NCBI RefSeq assembly: GCF_014196115.1
Contig: NZ_JACIDB010000004.1
Coordinates: 223,129-287,128, forward strand
DNA: 64,000 nucleotides
Direction of reading: 5' to 3'
Source: Sphingomonas aquatilis
Lineage (GTDB): Bacteria; Pseudomonadota; Alphaproteobacteria; Sphingomonadales; Sphingomonadaceae
The notes below the pieces were generated by a model. That model was not told where the DNA came from. It saw only the letters and a list, made by a program, of their open reading frames with translations, and did not search any database. How positions within the stretch are numbered: position 1 is the first letter of the stretch; the number at the start of each line of letters is the position of its first letter. The position numbers and the translations under genes were made by a program. Of the stretch, positions 1-9,091 are shown piece after piece.

Positions 1-182
1 CATACAAATCGCTGCTGACCCTCGCCGACGATGGCGGGTTCAGCTCTGCGACGAGCTTGCTGTCGCAATCGCTCGGCGAGGAAGAGCGGATGGCGGCATG
101 GATCGACGACGCTTTGCCGACGATCACCCGCCGCTATGCCACCCTCTACGCCGAGGGCGGGTCGAGCGCCGCCAAGGTGTAA
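1..182 (+). CDS. DUF892 ferritin-like (YciE/YciF-type) protein, C-terminal fragment
   Basis: The window opens inside this gene, and only the last 59 codons are present, in the frame that starts at base 3 and stops with TAA at 180-182. The tail contains LLSQSLGEEERMAAW followed by a helical stretch ending in a short Gly/Ser/Ala-rich end. This matches the last helix of DUF892 ferritin-like proteins, where an acidic EE pair belongs to a di-metal-type helical bundle. These proteins are associated with stress responses, but their precise reaction is not settled. The gene is convergent with the PLP enzyme, six bases away. Identification rests on the tail only. Confidence 0.55.
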   Translation, partial: YKSLLTLADDGGFSSATSLLSQSLGEEERMAAWIDDALPTITRRYATLYAEGGSSAAKV

Positions 183-188
183 GCCGCC

Positions 189-1256
189 TTACGACCCCAG
201 GAACGCAGCGGTTCGCGCCGCTGCGGCTTCCCAATGGACATTATGGGCGCTGAGCCACGCATCGTCGTAATAGGTGCAGCCGTACCGCTCGCCCCCGTCG
301 CACAGCAATGTGACGACGCTGCCGGTGCGGCCCGCCGCCGCCATGTCGTCGATCAGCGTCATGCAGGCGATCAGGTTGGTGCCGGTGGACCCGCCGACCC
401 TCCGCCCCAGCCGATCCGACAGCGCACGCATCGCGCCGATACTGTCCGCATCCTCGACCGCGATCATACGGTCGATCACGCTCGGCACGAAACTCGGCTC
501 GACTCGGGGGCGGCCGATCCCTTCGATCCGCGAACCGCAGCCTTCGGGCAAGGCCGTTACCGTGGCATCCTCGAAATGGCGGTGGAAGACCGAATGCACC
601 GGGTCTGCAACGCAAAGCTCGCTGTCATAGCGACAATAGCGAATGAAGCGCCCGATCGTCGCCGACGTGCCGCCGGTCCCAGCGCCACACACCACCCAGG
701 ACGGCACCGGATGCTCCTCCGCCGCCATCTGCGCGAAGATCGATTCGGCGATGTTGTTGTTGCCACGCCAGTCGGTCGCGCGCTCGGCATAGGTAAACTG
801 GTCGATGAAATGCCCGCCGGTTTCCGCAGCGAGCCGATGCGATGCCTCGTAAATCGCACGTGGATCATCGACCGTATGAATTTCGCCGCCATGGAAGCGG
901 ATCGCGTCGAGCTTGGGCGCCGCGGTGCTGGCGGGCACCACCGCGATGAACCGCAGCCCCAGCATCCTTGCGAAATACGCCTCGCTCACCGCGGTCGAGC
1001 CCGAAGACGCCTCGATCACGCACGTATCGGGCCCGATCCACTCGTTGCACAAGGCGTAGAGGAATAGCGAGCGCGCCAGCCGGTGCTTCAGGCTGCCGGT
1101 CGGATGCGAGCTTTCGTCCTTCAGATACAGCGTGATGCCCGGAAAGCGCGGCAGGTCGACGCGGATCAGATGCGTGTCGGCGGATCGGTTGAAGTCCGCT
1201 TCGATCCGCCGCACCGCCTCGGCCAGCCAGGTTCGGTCGGTCCGCGTCCGCATCAT
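189..1256 (-). CDS. PLP-dependent cysteine synthase family enzyme
   Basis: This is a 355-residue fold-type II PLP enzyme of the cysteine synthase/cystathionine beta-synthase family. The Schiff-base lysine is K57 in the motif [11 protein letters not shown], and the glycine-rich phosphate-binding loop [13 protein letters not shown] lies near residue 195. The GGSTGTN segment near residue 290 is also typical. Sequence alone does not say whether it makes cysteine, cleaves cystathionine or acts on another beta-substituted amino acid; the family is broad and many members are annotated only as cysteine synthase-like. Its ATG overlaps the oligopeptidase stop by four bases (ATGA), so the two genes are translationally coupled. 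A second ATG lies one codon later. Confidence 0.85.
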   Translation of the reverse strand: MMRTRTDRTWLAEAVRRIEADFNRSADTHLIRVDLPRFPGITLYLKDESSHPTGSLKHRLARSLFLYALCNEWIGPDTCVIEASSGSTAVSEAYFARMLGLRFIAVVPASTAAPKLDAIRFHGGEIHTVDDPRAIYEASHRLAAETGGHFIDQFTYAERATDWRGNNNIAESIFAQMAAEEHPVPSWVVCGAGTGGTSATIGRFIRYCRYDSELCVADPVHSVFHRHFEDATVTALPEGCGSRIEGIGRPRVEPSFVPSVIDRMIAVEDADSIGAMRALSDRLGRRVGGSTGTNLIACMTLIDDMAAAGRTGSVVTLLCDGGERYGCTYYDDAWLSAHNVHWEAAAARTAAFLGS

Positions 1257-3289
1257 TGCAGGCCGTGCCGCACCAGCATCGCGACCGGATCGGGGTCGCG
1301 ACCACGGAACGCGCGGAAGCTGTCCGCCGCCGGCCGTGTCGCGCCGCGCGCCAGCACTTCCTCGCGGAACAGGTCGCCGGTCGCGCGGTCGACGAGGCCC
1401 GCCTCACGGAAGCGGTCGAAGCCGTCGGCAGCCAGCAGCTCTGCCCACAGATAGCTGTAATAGCCCGAGGCATAGCCGCCCGCGAAGATGTGGCTGAACG
1501 CATGCGGAAAGCGATTCCACGCCGGCGGGCGGATCACCGCCACCTCGTCGCGTACCGCCTCGATCACCTCGATCGGGTCGGACCCCATCGTGCCGAGGTG
1601 GAGCAGCAGATCGAACAAAGCGAATTCCACCTGGCGGACGATGAACAGCCCCGCCTGGAAATGCCGCGCCTTCACCATCCGATCGAACAGGTCCTGCGGC
1701 AGGCGCTCGCCGGTTGCTACATGGCCGGACATGCCGGTGAGGACATCGGCATCCCAGGCGAAATCTTCCATCAGCTGGCTGGGCAGCTCGATCGCGTCCC
1801 ATTCGAACCCGTTGGTGCCCGCGATACTCGGCCGGTTCACCCGCGTGAACAGCAGGTGGAGGACGTGGCCCGTCTCGTGGAGCAAGGTGGTGACGTCATT
1901 GTGGCTCAGCAGCGCCGGCGACCCCTCACTCGCCGGCGGGAAGTTGCACACCAGATAGGCAACCGGATTGGCGATCGTATTGCCGTCGTGCAGCCGCGGC
2001 CGTGCCTCGCTCATCCAGGCGCCGCCCCGCTTGCCGGCGCGTGCGTGAAGGTCGAGGTACATTCCTGCCAGCACCGTGCCGCCCTCGTCGATGACGTCGA
2101 AATAGCGCGCGTCCGGGTGATAGAGCGACACGTCATGACGCTCGACCAGCGTGACGCCGAACAGCCGGGTCAGCAGCGCCTGCCACCCCGCCACGACGCG
2201 TTCGACCGGGAAATAGGCGCGCACCAATTGCTCGTCGACCGCGTAGCGCGACTGGCGCAACTTGTTCGAGGCGAAGCCGACGTCACAGGGCTGCAGATCG
2301 GCGATGCCCAACTCCGCGGCGGCAAATGCCCTCAACTCGGCCAAGTCGCGCTCCGCGGCCGGCTTGGCCCGGCGCGCCAGGTCGCGCAGGAAGGCGAGCA
2401 CTTCGCCAGCGTTGGGTGCCATCTTGGTAGCGAGCGACCATTCAACGGGATCGGTAAAGCCCAAAAGCTTGGCGGCCTCATGCCGCAGCTCCAGGATGCG
2501 GGCGATGCGCGGCGAATTGTCAAACTTCCCGGCGTCCGGCCCCTGATCCGACGCACGCGTCGCCGACGCGCGATAGACCCGCGCGCGCAGATCGCGGTTC
2601 GTCGCGAAGGTCAGGATGGCGTTGACGCTGGGTTGCTGCAGCGTGACCAGCCAGCCGCCGAGCCCCTTGGCCTTCGCGGCGGCGGCAAACATCGTTTGGT
2701 CCGCGTCGGACACGCCATCGAGCAGCGCCGCATCGGTGACGTGCTCGCTCCAGCTTTCGGTCGCATCCAGCACCGCGCTGCCGAAGGCGTTGGACAGTGC
2801 CGACAATTCGACCGAGATATCGCGAAAGCGGTCGCGATCCCCAGCTTCCAGCGCCACGCCCGACAGGCGAAAATCGCGTACCGCATGCTCCACCGCGACA
2901 CGATCGGCCACGGGCAGGGCGGCGAACTCGGGTGTGGTCGTCAGGCCGACGAGGATGTCGTAGAAGGCGCGGTCCTGCCCGACGGCGATGCTATGCTCGG
3001 TCAGCCGGCGCTGCGCTTCGGCATGCGCTGCGCGAATGTCGGGCGTGTCGGCAACGCCGTGCAGGTGCGAGACCGCGGACCAGATCGCGTCAATGCGCGT
3101 GTTCGCCCGCTCATAGGGGAGCCATACGGACGCGAAATCGATGGGCTTCGCCGCCTTGATCGCGGCAACCGTCGCGTGATGCTCCGCCAGCGCAACGTCC
3201 AGCGCCGGCGCGATCATCTCGGGCGTGATCTCGGCGAAACGGGGCAGCGCATCGGTATCGAGCAGCGGATTGGTCGTCGAAGTATCCAT
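1253..3289 (-). CDS. prlC: M3 family oligopeptidase A
   Basis: This is a 678-residue zinc metallopeptidase of family M3A, close to the 680 residues of E. coli oligopeptidase A. The zinc site is HETGH at 471-475, and the third ligand is expected at E501 in the block [14 protein letters not shown], which resembles oligopeptidase A more than Dcp. These enzymes degrade short peptides, including cleaved signal peptides, in the cytoplasm, and no signal peptide is present here. It is the first gene of a two-gene operon with the PLP enzyme. Dcp (peptidyl-dipeptidase) is the alternative name within the same family. Confidence 0.88.
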   Translation of the reverse strand: MDTSTTNPLLDTDALPRFAEITPEMIAPALDVALAEHHATVAAIKAAKPIDFASVWLPYERANTRIDAIWSAVSHLHGVADTPDIRAAHAEAQRRLTEHSIAVGQDRAFYDILVGLTTTPEFAALPVADRVAVEHAVRDFRLSGVALEAGDRDRFRDISVELSALSNAFGSAVLDATESWSEHVTDAALLDGVSDADQTMFAAAAKAKGLGGWLVTLQQPSVNAILTFATNRDLRARVYRASATRASDQGPDAGKFDNSPRIARILELRHEAAKLLGFTDPVEWSLATKMAPNAGEVLAFLRDLARRAKPAAERDLAELRAFAAAELGIADLQPCDVGFASNKLRQSRYAVDEQLVRAYFPVERVVAGWQALLTRLFGVTLVERHDVSLYHPDARYFDVIDEGGTVLAGMYLDLHARAGKRGGAWMSEARPRLHDGNTIANPVAYLVCNFPPASEGSPALLSHNDVTTLLHETGHVLHLLFTRVNRPSIAGTNGFEWDAIELPSQLMEDFAWDADVLTGMSGHVATGERLPQDLFDRMVKARHFQAGLFIVRQVEFALFDLLLHLGTMGSDPIEVIEAVRDEVAVIRPPAWNRFPHAFSHIFAGGYASGYYSYLWAELLAADGFDRFREAGLVDRATGDLFREEVLARGATRPAADSFRAFRGRDPDPVAMLVRHGLQ

Positions 3290-3381
3290 CGCGCCGATAA
3301 AGCCGCTCGCGCCACCAATCGCAAATCCGAATTGACGATAGGGCCATCAATCGTGCGAATGACGGGACGGCGGACCGGCGT

Positions 3382-5307
3382 TCAGGACACCGCTATCTCG
3401 AACGCCCCCACCGGCAGCCCGGCATCGTCGGTCAGGTTGGTGATCGCGCTGTCCCCCCATGCGTAGCGCACGCGCGTGACGGGCTTACCGTCGCCCGACA
3501 GCATGACGCCGTCGTTACCCACCGTGCCCGCGGCAAAGCGACACGTGCCCGGCCCAGCGCCACACAGTTCGAAGCCGATCGCCAGCGCGGCGCCACGCGC
3601 ATGCAGCGCCCCGGTGACGCCAGTGAACCGCAACGCCACGCCGGTACCACTCGCGCGGGCCGTCGCGATGGAGGGCCCCGATGCGCCGATCGCGTCCTTG
3701 TGGACGATGGCGCGCATGACGCGGGCGAGCCGCTGGCCCACCGCATGCTTCTCGCCGGGGTGGATATCGAGCGGATCGCCGATATCGTGCGATACCGCGA
3801 TGCCCGCACGTCCGTCGCGCTCGGCGACCAGGCGTTGCGCATTGCGCACCTCGCCCCAGCCGCTCTCGCTCGGCGCGGCGGGGACGGCGCCGTAGGACGA
3901 CAACTGCACGACGCCCCATGCCGCCTGCGGGCTGCCCAGCCGCGTGCGCCAGTCGGCAAACAGGGCGGCGAGGCGTCGGTCGTATCCCGGAATGCCGGTA
4001 TCCGATTCACCCTGATACCAGGCGATTCCCGCGACGTGCGGCTGCCCCAGCGGCGCGATCATCGCATTGTAGAGCGTGCCCGCACCGTTGATGTCGTCCC
4101 AAGGCACGCGCGGCGCCGCGCCGTGCAATCGCTTGGCGATCGCGTAACGCCAGCCGGAGCCCAGCGGAATGCTGCTGCCATCGGCAAAGGTGATCCGCAT
4201 CGCCTCGGTCGGGCCGGTCATCCCGCCGAGCGCATAGACGTCGTCGTCATTGACGGTGATGACGTTGCGTCCCGTGGTCAGCGTTCCGGCGGGCAGGGCG
4301 TAGACCCGCATCTGCGATGCCAGGCTGCTGCCGCCAACTCCCTTGCCATTCACCCAGGTCCGATCCGCATCGTCGATCGCGCCCAGCGTCAGCGTCGCCG
4401 GGCCCCGCGCTTGCTCGGCCGAGACATCGATATCGCGGCTATACCAGAGCATGCCGTTATAATCGGCGAGTTCCGGCACACCCCAATGTTCGAAGTTGGT
4501 CATCGACGGCACCGGTCGCCAGTCGAGCCGCGCTTCCGGCTGCCAAGGCTCGTGTCCCGCGGCATCGCCCGATCCCTTCCGCCACCACGCCTCCCACGCA
4601 GCCATCGCGTGTGCATTGGCCGCGGCGGGATCGCGCGCGTACAGCGCCAGCAAGTTTGCGGCATCCGCCATGCCGGCACGGCGCAGCGCGGCGTCGCTCA
4701 TCCACGCGCTGATCCGCGACCCGCCCCAGCTCGAATGGATCGCGCCGATCGGCACGTCGGCGGTGCGGCGGAGCGTCTGCACCATGTAATAGCAGGCGGC
4801 CGAGAAGCCGGGCACGCTCTCGGGTGTCGCCGCGACCCAGCGGGGCTGCTCGACAAAGCGGGCCAGAGGCGTCGCGGAAGACACCTTCGCTACGGTGAGC
4901 AGCCGCAGTCTGTCGTCGGCGGGGGCATGCGCGTCGGCGATCATGTCCTGCGCGCTCGAGACCGTCATCTCCATGTTGCTCTGCCCCGAACACAGGAACA
5001 CATCGCCCACCAGCAGGTCGCGCACCACCGCAGCACCACTCGGAGCGGCAATGGTCAGGTCATGCGGGCCGCCGGCGGGAAGCGCGGGAAGCTGCGCGGC
5101 GAAGCGGCCGTTGCGGTCGGCGCGGGCGGTGACGCTATGCCCGGCGAGCGTCACCATCACCGTTTCGCCGGGGGCCGCATCGCCCGACAGGTCGACGGGT
5201 TGGCCGCGTTGGATCACACCATGGTCGGTCAGGACGCCATCGAGCCGGGGCGCGGCACCGGCCGCGGCACTCGTGGCGGTCAGGAGCAAGGCAAATAGCG
5301 GCTTCAT
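3382..5307 (-). CDS. Sialate O-acetylesterase-type carbohydrate esterase (SASA domain)
   Basis: This is a secreted esterase of 641 residues. The ATG at 5307 is preceded by GAGAGGG and begins a typical signal peptide (MKPLFALLLTATSAAAGAA). A TTG 15 bases upstream is a weaker start. The Ser nucleophile is in the block LCSGQSNMEM near residue 108, followed by SSWGGSRISAWM near 195 and WYQGESDTG near 430, all diagnostic of the SASA/DUF303 family. A beta-sandwich insertion lies between the two halves of the catalytic domain, as in sialate O-acetylesterases. In plant-polysaccharide loci such enzymes remove acetyl groups from xylan or other hemicelluloses, so a role on sialic acid is unlikely here. 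It is divergent from the GH1 gene, and two operator-like sites lie between them. Confidence 0.85.
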   Translation of the reverse strand: MKPLFALLLTATSAAAGAAPRLDGVLTDHGVIQRGQPVDLSGDAAPGETVMVTLAGHSVTARADRNGRFAAQLPALPAGGPHDLTIAAPSGAAVVRDLLVGDVFLCSGQSNMEMTVSSAQDMIADAHAPADDRLRLLTVAKVSSATPLARFVEQPRWVAATPESVPGFSAACYYMVQTLRRTADVPIGAIHSSWGGSRISAWMSDAALRRAGMADAANLLALYARDPAAANAHAMAAWEAWWRKGSGDAAGHEPWQPEARLDWRPVPSMTNFEHWGVPELADYNGMLWYSRDIDVSAEQARGPATLTLGAIDDADRTWVNGKGVGGSSLASQMRVYALPAGTLTTGRNVITVNDDDVYALGGMTGPTEAMRITFADGSSIPLGSGWRYAIAKRLHGAAPRVPWDDINGAGTLYNAMIAPLGQPHVAGIAWYQGESDTGIPGYDRRLAALFADWRTRLGSPQAAWGVVQLSSYGAVPAAPSESGWGEVRNAQRLVAERDGRAGIAVSHDIGDPLDIHPGEKHAVGQRLARVMRAIVHKDAIGASGPSIATARASGTGVALRFTGVTGALHARGAALAIGFELCGAGPGTCRFAAGTVGNDGVMLSGDGKPVTRVRYAWGDSAITNLTDDAGLPVGAFEIAVS

Positions 5308-5356
5308 GACAGGCCCTCTCAATAATCGGCGCTCGACGGTGACGCCTTTTCGGCAA

Positions 5357-5370
5357 TGGTAACGCCATCA
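5357..5370. promoter_or_regulatory. LacI-type operator-like site upstream of the acetylesterase
   Basis: TGGTAACGCCATCA matches TGNTANCGNTANCA at 9 of 10 defined positions. It lies 50 bases upstream of the esterase ATG on the minus strand. The motif with a central CG is typical of LacI-family operators. The site is inferred from its recurrence across this locus; no regulator gene is in the window. Confidence 0.5.
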
Positions 5371-5444
5371 TCGGAACGAGAAAAGGCTGCAGCCAGAAGA
5401 ACAGGCGCCCGCTTCCCATCGGGCGAATCTTCTGACACACCTCA

Positions 5445-5458
5445 TGCTAACGATATCA
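5445..5458. promoter_or_regulatory. LacI-type operator-like site upstream of the GH1 gene
   Basis: TGCTAACGATATCA matches TGNTANCGNTANCA at all 10 defined positions and ends 16 bases before the GH1 start codon. It is the best copy of the motif in the window. A bound repressor here would block transcription or early elongation. Confidence 0.55.
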
Positions 5459-5474
5459 CGATGGGAGAGGGCGC

Positions 5475-6917
5475 ATGGATCGCCGCGATTTTCTGACGAA
5501 GGGCATGTTGGGCGGCGCGGCCGGTTTGGCGGCGAATGGCTTCGCGACGGTCGCGGGCGCCGATCCCATGAAGCCGGAAGACCTCAGCTTTCCCAAGGAT
5601 TTCCTATGGGGCTGCGCCACGGCTTCCTATCAGATCGAAGGCGCAGTGGAGGAGGACGGCAGAGGGCAGACGAATTGGGACGTGTTCTCGCATACGCCGG
5701 GCAAGGTCGCCAATGGCGACACCGGCGATGTCGCCTGCGACAGCTATCACCGGTACAAGGACGACATCGGCCTCCTGAAGGCCCTCGGCGTAAAGGCCTA
5801 TCGCCTGTCGCTCGCCTGGTCTCGCATCTTTCCCGACGGTCGTGGCAAGCCGAACCAGAAGGGCATCGACTATTACAACCGCGTGATCGACGGCCTGCTG
5901 GCGGCGGGCATCCAGCCCAACGTCACCCTGTTCCACTGGGATCTGCCGCAGGCGCTGCCCGGCGGTTGGCAGAACCGCGATACGGCCAAGGCCTTCGCCG
6001 ATTATGCGGGCGTCATGGCGGGCAAGCTGTCCGACCGCGTCCACCGCTTCATGACGGTCAACGAGCTGCGCTGCTTTACCGACCTCGGCCATATGGTGGG
6101 TATCCACGCGCCGGGGCTGAAGCTGCCCCAGGGACAGGTCAATCAGGTCCGCCATCATGGCGTGCTCGCGCATGGCCTGGGGGTGCAGGCTATTCGCGCC
6201 AACGTGCGGGCCGGGACCGAGGTGGGCCTTGCCGACAACGCCAACATCTTCGTCCCCGTTATCGAGACGCCCGATCATATCGAGGCGGCGAAAAAGGCGC
6301 TGCGCGACGACAATGCCATGTTCCTGACCGCGATCATGGAGGGGGCCTATCCGGACAGCTATCTTAGCGCCGCCGGGGCCGACGCGCCCAAGGTGCAGGC
6401 AGGCGACATGGCGGCGATCGGTAGTCCGATCGATTTCGTCGCGCTCAACATTTATACGCCGACCTATGTGAAGGCCGATCCGTCAGCGCCCCGCGGTTAC
6501 ACGCCGCTGCTGCATCTGCCCTCGTCCCCGCGGATGGCATCGCCCTGGCTGTATGTGGGGCCGGAGGTCGCCTATTGGGGCGTGCGGGCGGTCAGCGAAT
6601 TGTGGAAGCCCAAGGCGATCTATATCAGCGAAAACGGCTGTTCGGCGGACGATCCCGTCAACGCGAGCGGGCTGGTCGATGATTCCGACCGGATCATGTA
6701 CCTTCGCAACTACCTGGGCCAGTTCCGCCGCGCCGCCGCCGAAGGCTATCCGCTCAAGGGCTATTTCCTCTGGAGCCTGATGGACAATTTCGAATGGGCG
6801 GATGGCTATAGCAAGCGCTTCGGCATCCACCACGTCGACTTCGCGACGCAGAAACGGACGCAGAAGCTGAGCGCTCTGTGGTACAAGGAACTGATCCGCC
6901 GCAACGCCTTGGTCTGA
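5475..6917 (+). CDS. GH1 beta-glucosidase with twin-arginine-like leader
   Basis: This is a 480-residue glycoside hydrolase family 1 enzyme that releases terminal beta-linked sugars from oligosaccharides. The N-terminus MDRRDFLTKG followed by a glycine/alanine hydrophobic stretch looks like a Tat signal, so export of the folded protein is likely. The catalytic domain starts at FPKDFLWGCATASYQIEG (about 39-56). The acid/base is E197 and the nucleophile E386 in the block YISENGC. The acid/base block reads TVNELRC, with Leu where GH1 usually has Pro (NEP). The ATG is preceded by GGGAGAGGG. It is divergent from the acetylesterase and convergent with the esterase/deacetylase fusion. The sugar specificity (glucose, xylose, galactose) cannot be read from the sequence. 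Confidence 0.92.
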   Translation: MDRRDFLTKGMLGGAAGLAANGFATVAGADPMKPEDLSFPKDFLWGCATASYQIEGAVEEDGRGQTNWDVFSHTPGKVANGDTGDVACDSYHRYKDDIGLLKALGVKAYRLSLAWSRIFPDGRGKPNQKGIDYYNRVIDGLLAAGIQPNVTLFHWDLPQALPGGWQNRDTAKAFADYAGVMAGKLSDRVHRFMTVNELRCFTDLGHMVGIHAPGLKLPQGQVNQVRHHGVLAHGLGVQAIRANVRAGTEVGLADNANIFVPVIETPDHIEAAKKALRDDNAMFLTAIMEGAYPDSYLSAAGADAPKVQAGDMAAIGSPIDFVALNIYTPTYVKADPSAPRGYTPLLHLPSSPRMASPWLYVGPEVAYWGVRAVSELWKPKAIYISENGCSADDPVNASGLVDDSDRIMYLRNYLGQFRRAAAEGYPLKGYFLWSLMDNFEWADGYSKRFGIHHVDFATQKRTQKLSALWYKELIRRNALV

Positions 6918-6933
6918 CGCGTGCGCCGCCCGG

Positions 6934-9066
6934 TCACGTGCAGAGCGTGGCGGGCGGCAGCGGGGCATCGGCGGGGATGGGGACCCCCTTTGCCGCTGCG
7001 GCCGCTTCCAGCGTCGGGCTGGGGCCCGGCAAGGCCAGATCGGTGGCTGCCGCATAGAAGGGGTCCGCCTCCGCGCGTTGCAGTGTCGTGAAGGTGAAGC
7101 CCATCTCGCGATACTGCGCCAGCAGGCGCGGCATCATCCGTGCATCGAACGCCCCCAGATGCATCAGCAGGACATAGGGAATGTCGCGCCCCAGAGCGGC
7201 TTGCGACAAGGCCCGCGATCGGAGCGCTTGCGCGCGTGCGGCGGCGAGGAAGCTGGTTTCGAGGCTCGTGATGGCGGCGGCGTCGTTCTTCGCGACGCAG
7301 CGCGCATAGGCGTCGTTCCAGCCGTAATCGCCGAAGCTCATCGTCACCGCGGCAATGCGATAGCCCTTGGCCCGCAATCCTGCGCGGACCGCGCCGACCT
7401 GCGCCGCATCCTTGCCCTCGCTGAGGAAGGGATAGCGGAACCAGCGCCAGTCGCTGCCTTTGCCGGCCGCAGCCAGCGCCGGCTCGTCACGGGCAACGTC
7501 GGCGAGGAAGGCGGGGGCGGTCATCGTCGCCAGATTGCCGTGGCTCCAGCTGTGATTGCCGATCGGCAGCCCGGCACGCCGCCACGCCGCGACCACCTGG
7601 GGCGCGGTCGCATCGCTGGCGAAGCCGCCGTTGTAGAAGCCGAACGCCGGCGCGCGTTCGGCTTTCAGCGCCGCGATGATGCGCTGCGCGATGTGCAGGC
7701 GATCGTCCCCGATCGGCAACGGACCATGCGCAGGCAGGTCGTCGTAGGTCAGCGCGATCTGCGGCGACGGGGGCCGCGGCCCGACCGTGATCGGGGCGGC
7801 GGCGCCAAGGATGCGTCGCTCGGCGAAGAGCGAGAGGGGGATCGCCTGGGCCATCGCGCGATAGCCGGCTTCATTCGGATGAAGATGGTCGCCGGTATCA
7901 TAAGCGGGTAGCAGCCGGTCCAGACGCGCCGGATCGCGGACCGCCGCGTCGAAATCGACCACCGCATCGAACGTGCCGGAGGTCCGGATGAAGCGGTTGA
8001 TCGCCTGCCGATCCGCCTCGGTCTCGGGGCCGGCATGATAATTGGCGTTGCCGACCAGCGGCGTGATCGTGCCACCGATCAGCCGGATGCCATGCGCATG
8101 AGCCCGCGCCGCGAGTTGGCGGTACGCAGCGGTGATGGCGGCAACCATCGCGCGATGGGTCGCGGCATCCACGGGTCGGTCGCGGGTCAATGTGCCGAGA
8201 TCGTTGACGCCTTCCAGCACGATCGCCGCGCGCACGTTGGGCCGGTCGATCACGTCCCGATCGAAGCGTGCGAGCAGATTTGGGCCGGCGCCATCGAGCA
8301 GCACCCGATTGCCGCCGATCCCGGCGTTGACGACCGACAGGCCCGCCGTGGCGCGGTTCGCGGATAGGCGGCGCGCAAATTCGTCGGGCCAGCGCGTGTT
8401 CGCATCATCACGCACGCCGCGGCCATCGGTGATCGAATCGCCGATCGCGACGATCGTCCCCGTCGTGTCGCCACCGCTGACCTCGACATCGGCAAGGCTC
8501 CACCAGCCGCCGATCGTCTGCGGGTCGGTCAATGTCGCCGCGGCGGTCTGGTCGCCGCGCGCGGCAAAGGTCGTCGCGCGGGCGCCGGGGTGGCCGGTGC
8601 GTGGGGCGGGCGCGTCGGGGAAGAACAGGCTGATCGTCAGATCGCCCCCCGCCTTTGTCGCAAGCGGCAGCGGATCCGAATAGACGTCGGCGCCCGCCGG
8701 GATGGTGACCGCAGGTGCTCCCGAGAAGGTCAGCCGCGCGTTGTCGCTTACGGTGGCACTGGCTGGCGCGCCCTTACCCAGCGCGGCGGCGTCGACCCGG
8801 AGCGGCGCGGCGCCGGCGCTGTTTGACAGCCGAACGCGCACCATCGTGCCACCGCCCGAAAGGTGGACGATCTGCCGCACCGTCACCGGCCCCAGCGCTG
8901 CCAGCTTGTCGGCTTCGGCCTGGGCGGCGACCATCTGTGCCGATCCCCAGGCGGGCACCCAGCGCGGCCCCTGCGCCCAACCCGTGGCCGCCATCCCGGC
9001 GAGCAGCAGCGTGCCGCCCGTCACCATCGTCGTCCGCCGCACCCGGCCCCGCCATGCCGCCCTCAT
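6934..9066 (-). CDS. Secreted bimodular SGNH/GDSL esterase fused to polysaccharide deacetylase
   Basis: This is a 710-residue exported protein with two esterase-type catalytic modules. After a signal region (hydrophobic around 15-31) and a beta-sandwich segment, an SGNH hydrolase module carries S211 in VAIGDSITDG, GVNDLG near 287, and the D393/H396 pair in DHLHPNEAG. From about 430 a NodB-type deacetylase module shows TYDDLP (D442/D443) and NHSWSHGN (H505, H509), the expected metal ligands. Both module types remove acyl, mainly acetyl, groups from polysaccharides. The ATG at 9066 was chosen because earlier in-frame starts run into the GH9 gene; M14 is an alternative. It is the last gene of the halogenase/GH9 operon, 25 bases after GH9. 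Confidence 0.82.
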   Translation of the reverse strand: MRAAWRGRVRRTTMVTGGTLLLAGMAATGWAQGPRWVPAWGSAQMVAAQAEADKLAALGPVTVRQIVHLSGGGTMVRVRLSNSAGAAPLRVDAAALGKGAPASATVSDNARLTFSGAPAVTIPAGADVYSDPLPLATKAGGDLTISLFFPDAPAPRTGHPGARATTFAARGDQTAAATLTDPQTIGGWWSLADVEVSGGDTTGTIVAIGDSITDGRGVRDDANTRWPDEFARRLSANRATAGLSVVNAGIGGNRVLLDGAGPNLLARFDRDVIDRPNVRAAIVLEGVNDLGTLTRDRPVDAATHRAMVAAITAAYRQLAARAHAHGIRLIGGTITPLVGNANYHAGPETEADRQAINRFIRTSGTFDAVVDFDAAVRDPARLDRLLPAYDTGDHLHPNEAGYRAMAQAIPLSLFAERRILGAAAPITVGPRPPSPQIALTYDDLPAHGPLPIGDDRLHIAQRIIAALKAERAPAFGFYNGGFASDATAPQVVAAWRRAGLPIGNHSWSHGNLATMTAPAFLADVARDEPALAAAGKGSDWRWFRYPFLSEGKDAAQVGAVRAGLRAKGYRIAAVTMSFGDYGWNDAYARCVAKNDAAAITSLETSFLAAARAQALRSRALSQAALGRDIPYVLLMHLGAFDARMMPRLLAQYREMGFTFTTLQRAEADPFYAAATDLALPGPSPTLEAAAAAKGVPIPADAPLPPATLCT

Positions 9067-9091
9067 CCGCCCGATCCTCTCCACCCAATGC

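Noticed and set aside
1256..3466. Long open frame on the plus strand opposite the oligopeptidase gene
   Set aside because: High-GC sequence leaves long antisense frames open; this one has low-complexity Arg/Gly/Ala content, and the minus-strand gene has the HETGH family motif.
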